A stretch of 64,000 nt of DNA from Zygaena filipendulae (Eukaryota; Arthropoda; Insecta; Lepidoptera; Zygaenidae). The position numbers and the translations under genes were made by a program. The stretch lies in the NCBI GenBank assembly GCA_907165275.2, contig OU015663.1, forward strand, positions 4,290,501 to 4,354,500, in the 5' to 3' direction. How positions within the stretch are numbered: position 1 is the first letter of the stretch; each line of letters opens with the position of its first letter. Positions 44,888 through 55,395 of the stretch are shown piece after piece. The notes beneath the pieces were generated by a model. The model was not told the origin of the DNA and ran no database searches. It saw only the letters and a list, made by a program, of their open reading frames with translations.

Positions 44888-45139
44888 ACAGTAGACACTA
44901 CGTATACTAAACAGAAGCCCACGCGAAGAAATTGTTATTTATCTAATTAGAGTCGAAGAGCAGCTTGACACGGATGCATGGAAATTAAATAGAGGGTAAC
45001 AAGCATTGACTGGCAGGCACAACAGAAGTGATGGGTTCGGTTCCCACTCGGTAAAGACGTTGTACCTACAGACAAAATTGTGTAGAATTTTTATGCGAGG
45101 TTAGTCCTTGTATTATCAGGAGACACGTGTATATATATA

Positions 45140-45489
45140 CAACGTGTTAATGAATTAACTAAAAACCTGATACACCCCATTTAAGAAAATAAACAATAAT
45201 ATGATTAAAATAAAATTTATGTCGAAAAAACTTATAGGTTAAAAGTTATTTAACCTTAGTTTGGAGGTGACCGATCTACGAAATTTGAAGCGCTACGCCC
45301 GCGCCTACGCGTCAATGACCGATTCGATTTTTTGGCTGCGGGTAGCTTACGCGCCAAATGTTGTATTATAAATAATTTAGACATGGGCTCGTAAAAATGA
45401 AAAAATATAACCTGTATTAAAACATTCGATTCGTAAGTCGGTTCTGAGCAAACTACTTTGTAGTTTTCAGTAAATTCATTAACACGTTG
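45140..45489. mobile_element. 350-bp TIR element
   Basis: CAACGTGTTAATGAATTAAC at the left, and inverted CAACGTGTTAATGAATTTAC at the right, continuing with A(C/T)(T/G)AAAAC. TATATA stands at both outer edges. The interior includes a GC-richer patch near 45280-45345. The 45035-45060 word GATGGGTTCGGTTCCCACTC just before it is B-box-like only. Confidence 0.7.
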
Positions 45490-45547
45490 TATATACCTAC
45501 ACTGTTGTGTAGTCTTTGTCAAGCGACTAGTTAAGTCACAGAATTAT

Positions 45548-45961
45548 CTAGAATATGTTCCGAAATGCACTGATAACACAGGTCTAGTGCTCCCAGTGCC
45601 TTGAAATTTGTTCAAATGACTTTCAGTATACTGTCGCAGTATCCGTAGTAGGCGGTATGACGTCGTAATCGTCGCCAGTTTTGTACTGTCAGCAATAGCG
45701 CTTTCGAGGTAAGGTGCTCTCAATGGTTTGATCACGTGATCAACCTCGGACCAATTTTATTGGTCAACCGCGTCGGTCGGTTGACATGAGTGGTTGACAG
45801 CGTGACATGAGAATGACATGGATGGCAGTATACTGGACTGCGTTCCGTTTTAAATAGTAACTAGTATAGCTAACTTTATAGGAACGGCTTCGTGGTATAC
45901 TGAAGTGACGTCATAACTCATACCTTAAAGTGCTCGCAGTGTTTACGGAACATACCCCTAG
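45548..45961. mobile_element. 414-bp inverted-repeat element
   Basis: Left CTAGAATATGTTCCGAAATG, right inverted CTAGGGGTATGTTCCGTAAA. Further in, CTTTCAGTATAC is mirrored by GTATACTGAAGTGACG. CTAG bounds both sides. No coding sequence. It lies 58 bp from the preceding element. Confidence 0.6.
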
Positions 45962-46740
45962 TCTTTTACCAAGTACTTTAGTTAAAGAAACGTCCTAGTT
46001 TTTATCTCGCCTTGTCCAAAGATAGATATGCGTCAAGTGACCGCTTGACCGCCGGCGCGGCGTTAAGTTACGGTCACTCTAAAAATATTTTGCAGCTCTT
46101 ATAAATGCACTCCTTTTTTTAATAGCTGTTTCATTCAATTTTTCTACTATGAGAAACTTGATCCCAAACAAAGTGCCACAGTAGGTATAACGGCAGGCGA
46201 TGGGTATTGTATGGGTAAAATATGTATAAGTACGTATTTGTAGCAACGATGTTTCTTAGTCTTAAAACTCTTATATATATTTTTCAGCTAAATAACAAGG
46301 CAAAGAATATCTTAAGAGTTTGCCAGTTCTTGGATGATGTTTATTAACAAGCACCTTAAGTAGGTACCTACCTTGAATAATTTATTTAATGATTTTTCAA
46401 CTGAAATTTTAATGTTCTACTTTAAAGAAAAAATTAGAGTAGGTATGCAAATAGCTACTTAGTAGGTACTTAGTATTTATCCCGAAAGCAATGAATTTTC
46501 TGAATTTTCATCATATCCATTAACAATTTGATTTCTTTGTACAATAATATGTTGGCACTTGGCAGTATAGATTCGTTATCGCTGTAGAAAACTAAGAAAC
46601 TTATCATCATATAACTTCGTCATGAAAAATTGAACGATTTTTTATCATCGTTGTAAAAACGTATCGTATTTACTGGAACGATACCCTCTCATACACCTAC
46701 CAACCGTGTATCAGCATCTCCTCAGTAAGCAATAGTGTGT
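45962..46740. other. No recognised feature
   Basis: AT-rich with TAGGTACCTACC words; nothing further recognised. Confidence 0.5.
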
Positions 46741-47148
46741 ATCCCAACAAAAACATTTTCATGTAAAATGTTGCCAAGACGAGACCATATACCAGCACTT
46801 TCAAAAAGTTATCAGATCTTATGTAGAGCCAAGCTTCTAACTCTACAAGGTCTAACTTCACAAACTCTACACCTTAGCCAAAATATGTGGCTTGGCCATT
46901 TCGCTACATTCACATGGGCCTAAGGTGAAAAATTGGTCCATTTTTCATTACTTTTCTGTTATATAATAATAGTTCTTTGTAGTAACGAAACGGCCAAGCC
47001 ACATATTTTGGCTAAGGTGTAGAGTTTGTGAAGTTAGACCTTGTAGAGTTAGAAGCTTGGCTCTACATAAGATCTGATAACTTTTTGAAAGTGCTGGTAT
47101 ATGGTCTCGTCTTGGCAACATTTTACATGAAAATGTTTTTGTTGGGAT
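46741..47148. mobile_element. Foldback element with perfect 157-bp arms, copy 2
   Basis: 46741-46897 and 46992-47148 are exact reverse complements over 157 bp by my reading (ends ATCCCAACAAAAACATTTTC and GAAAATGTTTTTGTTGGGAT), around a 94-base centre with TAATAATAGTTC. Copy 1 is at 1942-2570. The lack of any arm mismatch suggests recent activity or ongoing gene conversion between the arms. No transposase; superfamily not determined. A 62-codon frame in the left arm is a by-product. Confidence 0.85.
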
Positions 47149-47159
47149 TTCATTTATTT

Positions 47160-47590
47160 TTGTAAGTCAAAATTTCAGAAGTCTCATACAAACTTCCATC
47201 CCCTAATTTAAGGGGTTGAGAGATAAAAGTTACAATTTTTATAATTTTTTTGTTGTTTGTTTACTAATACTAGCTTACATACCAAATTTCAGCTTTCTAG
47301 GACATTAGGAAGTACCCTAAGAATTTTGATGATCATCAGTGAGTCAGTGACGAAATCGGGGTTTTTTAGATATCAATAAAATCTAAAGGATGGGAGCTAT
47401 GCAATTAAAACTTAATATGTTCAATAAGTCCGCTATTGACAATATATCCCGAAAATTTTGTTGATCTAGCATAATCCAAACCCAAGTTATGAGGGTTCAA
47501 AAAAACGACGAAGCGCTTCGAGAAAAGGTAGGTAGTGCCCTTGCGCTTTGCTGGCTCGTCTTGGCGGGGGCACTACCGTGCCCCCAGATT
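47160..47590 (+). repeat. Repeat that accompanies the foldback, fuller copy
   Basis: Follows the foldback as in copy 1 (2905-3230), and includes about 150 bp missing there (TACAAACTTCCATCCCCTAA through TTCAGCTTTCTAGGACATTA to GTGAGTCAGTGACGAAATCG). It ends with the GGGGGCAC-TACC-GTGCCCCC hairpin at 47568-47587. A 77-codon frame starting at 47489 overlaps its end and is not a gene. Confidence 0.7.
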
Positions 47591-47839
47591 CTATTCTGCA
47601 TCCATTATTTTATGTATTTATGTCACTGTGTAGGTATTTTGTTATATATTATATTTATTTGTTTTCAATGTGTTTCTAGTGTTGTGTATGATGTGTATGT
47701 ATGTAATGTCTATTGTGTGTAATTATATATGTATGTAGGTATGTGTGTACCTATTTATCTAAATAGATATATTTGTACGTATGTATAATAAATATGAAAA
47801 TTTGTATGTAGGTATTACTACCAATAAATTATGTAAATA
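47591..47839. repeat. TG/TA-rich low-complexity stretch
   Basis: Successive TGTATG, TATGTAGG, GTGTGTAC and TATTTG words; simple-sequence drift rather than a defined element. Confidence 0.55.
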
Positions 47840-48034
47840 CTAGCTGTGCCCTGAGGTTTCACCCGCGGTAATTTCGGAGTTCCCGCGGGAATTCCGGGAT
47901 AAAAAGTACCTTCTTTCCGTCCTTCTCTGTACCCCTGACAACGTGAATGCCAAATTTTATCCAAATCCGTTCAGCCGTTTTTGCATGATTGAGCAACAAA
48001 CATCCACACTTTCACATTTATAATATTAGTAGGA
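47840..48034 (-). mobile_element. Helitron, group A, complete
   Basis: CTAG (47840-47843), hairpin arm altered to CTGAGGTTTCACCCGCGG, then CGGGATAAAAAGTACCTTCT, ATCCGTTCAGCCGTTTTTGC and TTTATAATATTAGTAGGA ending at 48034. 195 bp with only a single CATCCA unit. Confidence 0.85.
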
Positions 48035-48069
48035 TAGTGGGATGTCACCGACCGGATTATCTTGTAAAT

Positions 48070-48200
48070 GCACCGCGAAGTGAGCTCTCTGATCAAACTT
48101 CAGATAGTGCTATCTGAAGGTTGACTGGCAGAGAATGCCACCGTGGCATTCCGCCTTTTGTACCATGATGTGCATGAAGTTTAAATAAGTAAATAAAATA
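48070..48200 (+). repeat. LINE 3' UTR end with two perfect hairpins
   Basis: CTTCAGATAG-TG-CTATCTGAAG and GAATGCCAC-C-GTGGCATTC are perfect hairpins, followed by CGCCTTTTGTA and a TTTAAATAAGTAAATAAAAT tail. The same segment is inverted at 60970-61050; the tail side resembles 37186-37280. Confidence 0.65.
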
Positions 48201-48748
48201 TCGTATCCTTTAAATGTAAATACATCGGCGCGTCGATTCAAACTTGAAATTAGCTTAGGTAGTTTAAGTAAATACATATAATATGTACAGTGATGTATTG
48301 CGATATTACTTACTTGTGTGTACTTATAGTCACGCGACTCACACGGAATTCGCAAAGCGTCACGTAACAGAATCATCATTATTCAAATAGCTATGTGCCG
48401 ACATCTCACTTGCCACGCTACTTGCTACACGAGAAGTTCAGGTCCAGAGAGCCTGTCACTTGTGATCATAGTTCTAGTTTCTAGCAAGCTGTTACAACCA
48501 TGACCCAAGTATCTGATACCCACAGGAATGTAGGTTATATTATGCTTAAGCACCAATTTACTTCTAGACTTATGATAATAAAATATAACTGTATTGTTAT
48601 CATTTATTGATTTTACGTAATTTTACCAAAATGTAGCTAATATTAGCTAGTAACTTGTGGAAACGTAGTGGATTGCACATTTACTTATAGTTATACTGTA
48701 TATCGAGTTGTAGTATAGTATAATGTACGATTGTTTGTTTTCCCAAAT
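48201..48748. other. No recognised feature
   Basis: No coding or repeat signal seen. Confidence 0.5.
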
Positions 48749-49325
48749 AATAGTACATTGTTATCCTAGGGGTGAAAGTAAAGTAAAGCCAATAGATCGA
48801 GGGACTAAATAAGTCTTTCTCCCGAGGGTAACACTGTGCTTTTCATTACGAATGCAAGGAAAGTCAAAATAAAAATAGGAATTAGCTAAAGAAAAAATGA
48901 GTGAAGATCGGATAGTCGCTTGACACTTTCCCACCTATTTCTTTTTCTTTGGCCGGCTAGCTATTCAGCCAGTATTTTTTATTTACATTGTGGCGACCTA
49001 AAAAAAATATTATCTTTAATTATTAATTATTAATTAAAGAAAATAAAAAAATATAAATAGGAATTAGCTTAAGAAAAAGTGAGTGAATTTTATTTTAATT
49101 AATACCTACTTAAACTTTACGTTATTTCAATTTTACATCGCGCTGGCTGTATAGAAAGTTGAAACATGGTTCAATAGAAATGTGAAAATAGACCTAGTTT
49201 TTTTTTAATAATTTGACAGTTGTCAGTTGAAAGCGATTCTCCCTAGGGCTGAAAAGGGTTACTTTCAACCCGCTTCTCAGGCAACTTCAGACCTATACTT
49301 TCCGAGTATGAGTAATGAAAAATAC
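48749..49325 (+). repeat. Family X repeat, copy 2, with a 149-bp insert
   Basis: Matches 11644-12012 throughout, apart from an extra GTAAAGCCAATAGATCGAGG near the start and a 149-bp insert at 48906-49054. The insert is flanked by two copies of a 33-bp word (AAATAGGAATTAGC then (T/A)AAGAAAAA...GAGTGAA) at 48873-48905 and 49055-49087. It contains GGCCGGCTAGCTATTCAGCC and an ATTAATTATTAATTA run. The 3' end passes into a Helitron terminus. Confidence 0.75.
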
Positions 49326-49371
49326 TTTTTATACCGGAATTAACTCGGGTGCAACCGCGGGGAATAGCTAG
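49322..49371 (+). mobile_element. Helitron 3' end fused to family X
   Basis: ATACTTTTTATACCGGAATT, CTCGGGTGCAACCGCGG hairpin and CTAG (49368-49371) followed by T. Copy 1 of family X lacks this end. Confidence 0.65.
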
Positions 49372-50420
49372 TTTTTGATAAATGTCGTTACGTTATCATT
49401 TAATCTTTTTGTAAAGATCCAAATTTTTCGATTATTTTTCGAAGAATAGCCGATGTTTTTATAACAAGAATGTTTAATTTATTCTTTCATGATTAACTGT
49501 ACCTGATATATGTAGGTACTTACCTATTATCGACTCGAAATTGAATATCTGAGTTGATTTGTGGCTCCCTCCAAGAACAAAATAATGGCCACAGAAGGCA
49601 CGGCGTCCAAGATTCGCGCAAGATTCTTTCACCTCCATATTTGGAAGTGAGTGTAGGTATACATACTAGAAATAAATATCCAATTAAAACCTAATTTTTT
49701 AAAACCGTTGTACCTAATACCTAATCACCGAGAGACTTGCGTGTTTTTAATCAAATAAAAATATTTAAAACGGAAGTCGTCGAAAGTCTCTACAATTTAC
49801 CTCCACACATGCCTAAGTAAGAAGCTCACATATAATATGTATGAACAAAAAATCGTTCTAACGTTAGGTAAATGTTAAACAAAATAAAATACAAAATGAG
49901 AACAAAATAATAAAGCGCATTACATTTCGGCTCTCGGCCGCGTGATAGGTGGTCACCGGTGGAAAAAAATTAATGAAATGTGAACAAAGTTGTAGAAAAG
50001 TATCGTAGGGATAGCATAAAAACATACTGTCATCTAATAATAAAAGCTCGTGTAGCGTTGCGTAAAATCGTACTTGATGATATATGATCTGTATGATATA
50101 TTTTCTGTTAAACAAATTAATAAACACAATAAATAAACTGATTGTGTTCATTTGTCAATCATTCAACATGAAATATCCGATAAAACAAGTAATGCACACC
50201 GAAAAAGCGTTGTCGAGTTATTTGTGGAAGCAGATGTTAAAATGATTTATGAGACAACGTGTAGCTATTGTACATACCTACATAATAATTTAATAAACCC
50301 ATTTGATTTTCAAACGCATTATGTAACGTGACACATAAAAAAATACAAATTTATGCAGGTATACCATTAGTAACTTCTTATGGTTGCGATTTATGCCGAG
50401 TGCCGTGTGTAATGTGCTGT
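49372..50420. other. No recognised feature
   Basis: A 95-codon minus-strand frame at 49864-50151 is AT-driven with no domain. Nothing else recognised. Confidence 0.45.
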
Positions 50421-51156
50421 GTGCCGGATATCCGTAACCGTATCCGCGGATATCCGAGGGAGAAGAAAGATCCGTATCCGTTACTTTTTTGGTGGATCTT
50501 TTACGCATCTTTTACCTTATGAATTTTTAATACACAGATAAAATTTTATAGACATATATAGGTAGGTGACTAGATAGAAATGACTTACTATTAAATTCCT
50601 TTTTTAGATATATAAACAAACCAAAAGAAAGATCCGCGCAACGCAAGTCGAACATAAGGTGTCACGCAAAGCTTCAAGTGGGGTCAATTGGGTATTCTCC
50701 AAGGTATGAAAATCAAAATTCTAATTAGTCCGTCAGTTAGAAAATAAAAAAATAATAGACACGTATTTTTTGCTTTTTCAATTTAATGAAAATTAACATA
50801 GATAAAGCGCATTAAAGTTTAGGGTGGGGGACTCGTGACGTCAATATTCATTATAAGCGCCATACAAACCGCATTGAGTTGTGACGTCACGCGAAATTTC
50901 AACTCAATGTACCTATCTCTGTTATTTTTTGATTACGTAAAAAAAGAAAAAATACGTGTCCAATATTTTTTACTAATCTACACGACGGACTAAAAAAAAA
51001 TTTTTTGTCAAGTAGCCAATTATCGCTTCAAGGACACGCGCGCCCACACCGATTAAGTATAAAAATTAAGATCCGTGTCCGTATTCGCGGATCTTAATAC
51101 GAAATATCCGTATTGGGATCCTTATCCGCGGATAAACATTTTTAACGATCCGGCAC
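50421..51156. mobile_element. TIR element with ATCCGCGGATA palindromes, interrupted
   Basis: Left GTGCCGGATATCCGTAACCG and right, inverted, GTGCCGGATCGTTAAAAATG. Next to both ends lie palindromes CCGCGGATATCCG and TTATCCGCGGATAA, and more GATCCG words at 51070-51120. The GTGCCGGAT-type end recalls some hAT MITEs, but no 8-bp duplication could be settled. A second palindromic element (50687-51020) lies inside. Confidence 0.55.
50687..51020. mobile_element. 334-bp palindromic element nested in the former
   Basis: Ends ATTGGGTATTC and, inverted, ATTGGCTACTTG. Inside, TTAGTCCGTC is mirrored by GACGGACTAA, and ACACGTATTTTTTGC by AAAAAATACGTGT. It is related to the 205-bp element at 2281-2485 and the fragment at 1786-1941. 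The centre carries GTGACGTCA twice (near 50837 and 50880). Confidence 0.6.
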
Positions 51157-51815
51157 GTCACTAGTGCCTACGTATTCGATGGGAATGCTAATTAACTTCG
51201 GTGTGTATTGATATTTCACGACATACCGAATAGGACGGTCGTGATATTCATTCAAATTATTTCCCCGGATAGATTCGAGAAGTGTATTTTTATTTTATTA
51301 AGGAAATCAACAGATTCACCCTTAAACCAAAATTTATTATCAAACGTAAATTTTAGAGTGTAGAGTAGGTACACGTAAATCTTTTTCCAAAACGGTTCCA
51401 CATATTAATTTCCCTTGACAATAATTGGGGGGCACGGTAGTACCCCCGCCAAGTCGATTTAAATTTACAAAATCCAAACCATAAGTATCACTATAGGTAC
51501 TTAGCAATAATCGACGAGTTTAATGACTTTCATCCTGAGTACACAACCCTCAGACTAAGCAACTACGTCTAGAAACTTGAAATGTTGCGCAAAACTTCCT
51601 TTTATTGTATAATACAAAGTACCTAGTTAGGCAAGCACTGGAAAGGTCCTTTGGAAATTCAATCCCTGATGGAGTGAAAGTTTGTATACAAGTACCGTTA
51701 GGTTTGCAGTTAGGGTCATGAAAATTAGTATTTGGCCTCATTATTTTAAATAAACACGTCTGCATATTTCAGGGTTTCCGACAGCACCTTTCGTTGGTGT
51801 AGCTTATATGAACGC
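51157..51815. other. Plain sequence with one repeat scrap
   Basis: On the minus strand, 51421-51460 carries GACTTGGCGGGGGTACTACC and GTGCCCCCC, a piece of the repeat ending at 3230 and 47590. Nothing else recognised. Confidence 0.5.
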
Positions 51816-52037
51816 AGATAAGCAATAACATGTTAACCCACAAAACGAAGTTATTGATTTAGAACGATTTATTGAGAGTTAGAGAACGTTTTTTCATTAT
51901 GTGTTTATCTTATTACATTGTTTAAATATGTCACTAAATATTGAACATAAAATGTTGAAACAAAATGGCTCTATAATTTTAAAACTTTAATTTACTCAAA
52001 ATTTCTCCAGTGTGGGTTAACATACTATTGCTTATCT
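51816..52037 (+). mobile_element. 222-bp TIR MITE, twin copy 1
   Basis: AGATAAGCAATAACATGTTA with ACCCACA at the left; inverted AGATAAGCAATAGTATGTTA with ACCCACA at the right: 27-bp TIRs with two mismatches. The twin at 52819-53041 has the same orientation. No coding sequence, and the target duplication is not evident. A SINE follows a few bases after the right end. Confidence 0.8.
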
Positions 52038-52044
52038 GTGACCA

Positions 52045-52202
52045 TATTATCTGTGCTAGTGGTAAGTAAAATATAATAATTCTGCCACGTATCGTGGGTT
52101 CTATTCCATTAGGGTAGACATTTATTTTTATATAAATGTTAATACAAAAAAATATGATATTATTCATCTGGTACCCGTAATACAAGCTATAGCGGTCTTT
52201 CA
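52045..52202 (+). mobile_element. tRNA-derived SINE
   Basis: GTGCTAGTGGTAAG (about 52053) is A-box-like and GTGGGTTCTATTCC (52094-52107) B-box-like, spaced as in a tRNA. The 3' part ATTCATCTGGTACCCGTAAT, ACAAGCTATAGCGG is a conserved lepidopteran SINE tail sequence as I know it. The copy is mutated in the middle. Confidence 0.65.
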
Positions 52203-52818
52203 TATTCTCCTTCTCCTTACAATAACAAAACACAACAAAAAAGATTCAGCGAAATTGGTTCAGCCGTTCACGCGTGATGCCGTGACCACAGAGCAAATAA
52301 ATTAACTAGAGAGGACATGTACCTAGGCGGGGCAGGCGCGCTACCGTTGCAAAGAAGTTAGAGCAAATGCTCTAACTTGCCTATAACTTCTTTTGCAGCC
52401 ATCCCAAGTATATTTACCACAATATTCCCAAAACTACGAATTTTGAAAACAGTGTCTAAGTAAAAACATAACCATAAAGCGTTTAATACATTACTTTATG
52501 TTAATGATTTTTTTAGTGTGTGATGAATAGTTTTGTGTGCGAAAATCACCCGGCGACACTGGTTTTTATCTGTTTTCAAACTAAACTAAGTGGATGTCCC
52601 TTCTATCTGTTATTTTCTGTTCGGTTAAAACCGCTCCTCAGCCTTGATGCACACTTTTCATTTGACATAAAGTAACTCATCGGAGCGAGATCAAAACACA
52701 GGCTTATTACTTGAATTATTGTAATCTCCAAGAGGCAGTAGAGCATATTTTACGCTCTACTAATTATGAGGTACCTATTTATGGGTAGTTACTTATTAAT
52801 GTAAGAAAACATAGACGC
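52203..52818. other. No recognised feature
   Basis: TTAGAGCAAATGCTCTAA at 52358-52375 is a short perfect palindrome. Otherwise plain. Confidence 0.5.
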
Positions 52819-53041
52819 AGATAAGCAATAACATGTTAACCCACAAAATGAAGTTATTGATTCAGAACGATTTATTGAGAGTTAGATAACGTTTTTTAAT
52901 TATTTGTTTACCTTATTACATTGTTTAAATATGTAACTAAATATTGAACATAAAAAATTTGACACAAAATGGCGCTATAATTTTAAAACTTTAATTTAAT
53001 CAAAATTTCTCTAGTGTGGGTTAACACACTATTGCTTATCT
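52819..53041 (+). mobile_element. 223-bp TIR MITE, twin copy 2
   Basis: Same ends and body as 51816-52037 (CGATTTATTGAGAGTTAGA, ATTACATTGTTTAAATATGT), differing at scattered positions. The right TIR reads TGTGGGTTAACACACTATTG. Confidence 0.8.
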
Positions 53042-53489
53042 ATGTCGACATATTATTCCTGTAACAGTTAGATTATATTAATCAGAAGACTGAGCAATGC
53101 AAGCCGACTGAAAGGGTCTCGTGTGGGTCAAGTTTCATTTCGAATTTACGTCTTACAACTGCTATCGACATCCGCTAAGTACCATACAGGGTCCACCCCG
53201 TATGATAGCTGTACTTAGAGCGGTGTCTGGTATGTTTTTTTATACGAATAAACAAGCACTACCATGGTTTTATATTTTAAGATGTCACTTGGGAATACTG
53301 GAGAGATTTGATCCTTATGATTGACCCTTTTGGTGTCATAAAAATACAGGATGGTTTTTTCCAGATATGAGTCGGTACGAGTTAGCAAGCGAGTTTTCAA
53401 AAATTTATCACTTTTGGTCTCCAAGAAAGACAGATTTATGTGAGCAAAAAAGACATAACACAACAATACATAGATTATACATAGAACAA
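53042..53489. other. No recognised gene
   Basis: TTTTTTCCAG at 53355 precedes a 99-codon frame (53367-53666) that runs into the retroposon end. The exon-like look is not supported by any domain. Confidence 0.35.
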
Positions 53490-53665
53490 CACAGACGAAA
53501 ATTATTAAACAGTAATAAACTAAAACTAAACTTAAGTAATAATAACAATTTAAATATGATATTTATGTCGGATGTCCCCTGCTCAAAATGGACCTTGACT
53601 CAGCATTATGTCGTGAGTGTGGGGACAGTGACACTCACGGCGCTGGTTTTCAGTCAAGAACACTG
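53490..53665 (-). repeat. Retroposon 3' region
   Basis: Minus strand: CTTGACTGAAAACCAGCGCC, GTGTCACTGTCCCCACACTC, ATAATGCTGAGTCAAGGTCC, then an AT-rich tail. The CTGAAAA.CAG...GCTGAGTC core is shared with 42816-42950. Confidence 0.5.
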
Positions 53666-55331
53666 ACACATGAAAACCAAGCAAGACGAATATCGCACAC
53701 AAATCACACACACTAGTACCTAATAGTAGTAGTTTTCAAAATAGTAGAGAAATATGTTTCATTGAAGTAAAATTTGCCATCTTCAATGTTTGGGGTAGGT
53801 ACCTACTTTTCCTCCAGGTAGACATAAAAACAGGTAGAGTTCATTCAATAAATTCTATGTTATAAGTAGGTTCCTGCGCGCAACAGCAAACTATTTTGTG
53901 TGCTCTATGTTGTTTTATACGACTCTATGCATATGTGTCGTAAACTCGTAATAAGGACTGAGTAAATTCTTTCGAGTTCGGTCAACCCGAAGCAAAATAT
54001 TAAAACTTATATCTACACATGTAATTATATTTCCAAGCTGCGATAATTTACCTCGATAAAGTCTAGAGGCCACACAGTAATGTACGATTTGTTTATTTTT
54101 ACAATTCAAATCCCGTCTGTTATTTTTTGTATCTTTTTATTTGACTGCATTCACTATAATTATGTAATTAGTAAGTAGTTTTGAAAGCTCGCACCTGCCT
54201 TTGATTGGGAAATGTTTACACATCTGCATATTAATTGGGATGTTTTTCTCTATTTTAAATTATAATTTACAGTGAAGTGATAAATAAATACAAATAAATA
54301 TGTACCTTAGTATCTCAGTTTGTTTTAACCATAGGTTTTAGCAAACAAATTACTGAAGGTATCTAATTTTTTGAGGCAAATGCAAGTTTAATAACATGAT
54401 TCTACTACATATTATAGGTACTTACACTAATGTTGCCTCCTTAGAGATTTAGAAAAATTTCAAAGAACAAAATTAATTTCTCAAGGTTTAATAATCCAAC
54501 AAATTAATTTACTCCAGCAACAAAGAAATTGGAACCAGCTTATTACAGCAAAGTATTCCAAAGATTTTTTATAATAACTTCTATAGAAAATCTTTCTTTT
54601 AAAAACGAATTTTCTTTATTAGGTACGCAATTTATACATAAAAGAAATTAATTAATCTACTAAATACATACCTATCGTTCAAACTGCCTAGCTTGGGAAA
54701 TGAGGGCGTGTCCTGAGTCAACTTGTCTCTAGTGATAAAAATTAATGTTAAATTAATTACTCAATGTCTTAATAAGATCTAGCCTCTATAGGTAAGATAT
54801 AACACAAAAGTGGTGTGAGTAATAAGGTGACAGTCCTCACGCGGACCGACCTCTGCTCGAAACGAATTATTTTTGTTCCTTTTTTTTACTTTGATCACAC
54901 CCTAAAGTCCTACATTTCAGAAAAAAATGGCAATTCCCAAAACGAGCGTTTTACTATAGCACTCCATTCATTCATTTTAGCACCCCTCCTTTATCTTATT
55001 GCAGTGACGTCGTTATAGACATAAAACAAGGATAAGATTTAGGGCTACTGCAAAAAAAGATCATGGGTGTCGTTCAGATGACTTGACTTGAGTCAGGATG
55101 TGAGCAGAAACTTCATCATGAGTACATAAAACGTTCTTTTTATAGAGATAATAGGAAACCATGAGGAAACACTATATAAAGTTATTCTATCTCATTCTCT
55201 CGAAGACTAGGTAACTTTTCGTTTCATCAAATTTCAAATCACTACATAAAAGAAGTTTTTACTGCAAAAGAATAGAAATGCTGTCGCGTCATGAATAGAG
55301 AAATGCTTGCTAATTTCGACGCACGACCTGT
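53666..55331. other. Long stretch without a recognised gene or repeat
   Basis: AT-rich with short frames only. Nothing shared with the rest of the window. Confidence 0.5.
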
Positions 55332-55395
55332 GGACCCCCCGGCTAGATCCTCTGGTGGGTCCACGGGGAATTTTTATTCCCCGTAGACCCCCCTC
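55332..55395. other. GC-rich block with alternative hairpins
   Basis: GGGTCCACGGGGAAT (55357-55371) pairs with ATTCCCCGTAGACCC (55376-55390), with one mismatch and a TTTT loop. The same left arm can instead pair upstream with TGTGGACCCCCC (about 55329-55340). This is an unusual C/G-rich patch in AT-rich surroundings. Origin unknown. Confidence 0.55.

Noticed and set aside
45035..45060. B-box-like GATGGGTTCGGTTCCCAC
   Set aside because: No matching A box at tRNA spacing and no second copy.
53367..53666. Exon-like open frame after TTTTTTCCAG
   Set aside because: Half of it overlaps a retroposon 3' region recognised at 42816-42950, and the peptide has no domain.
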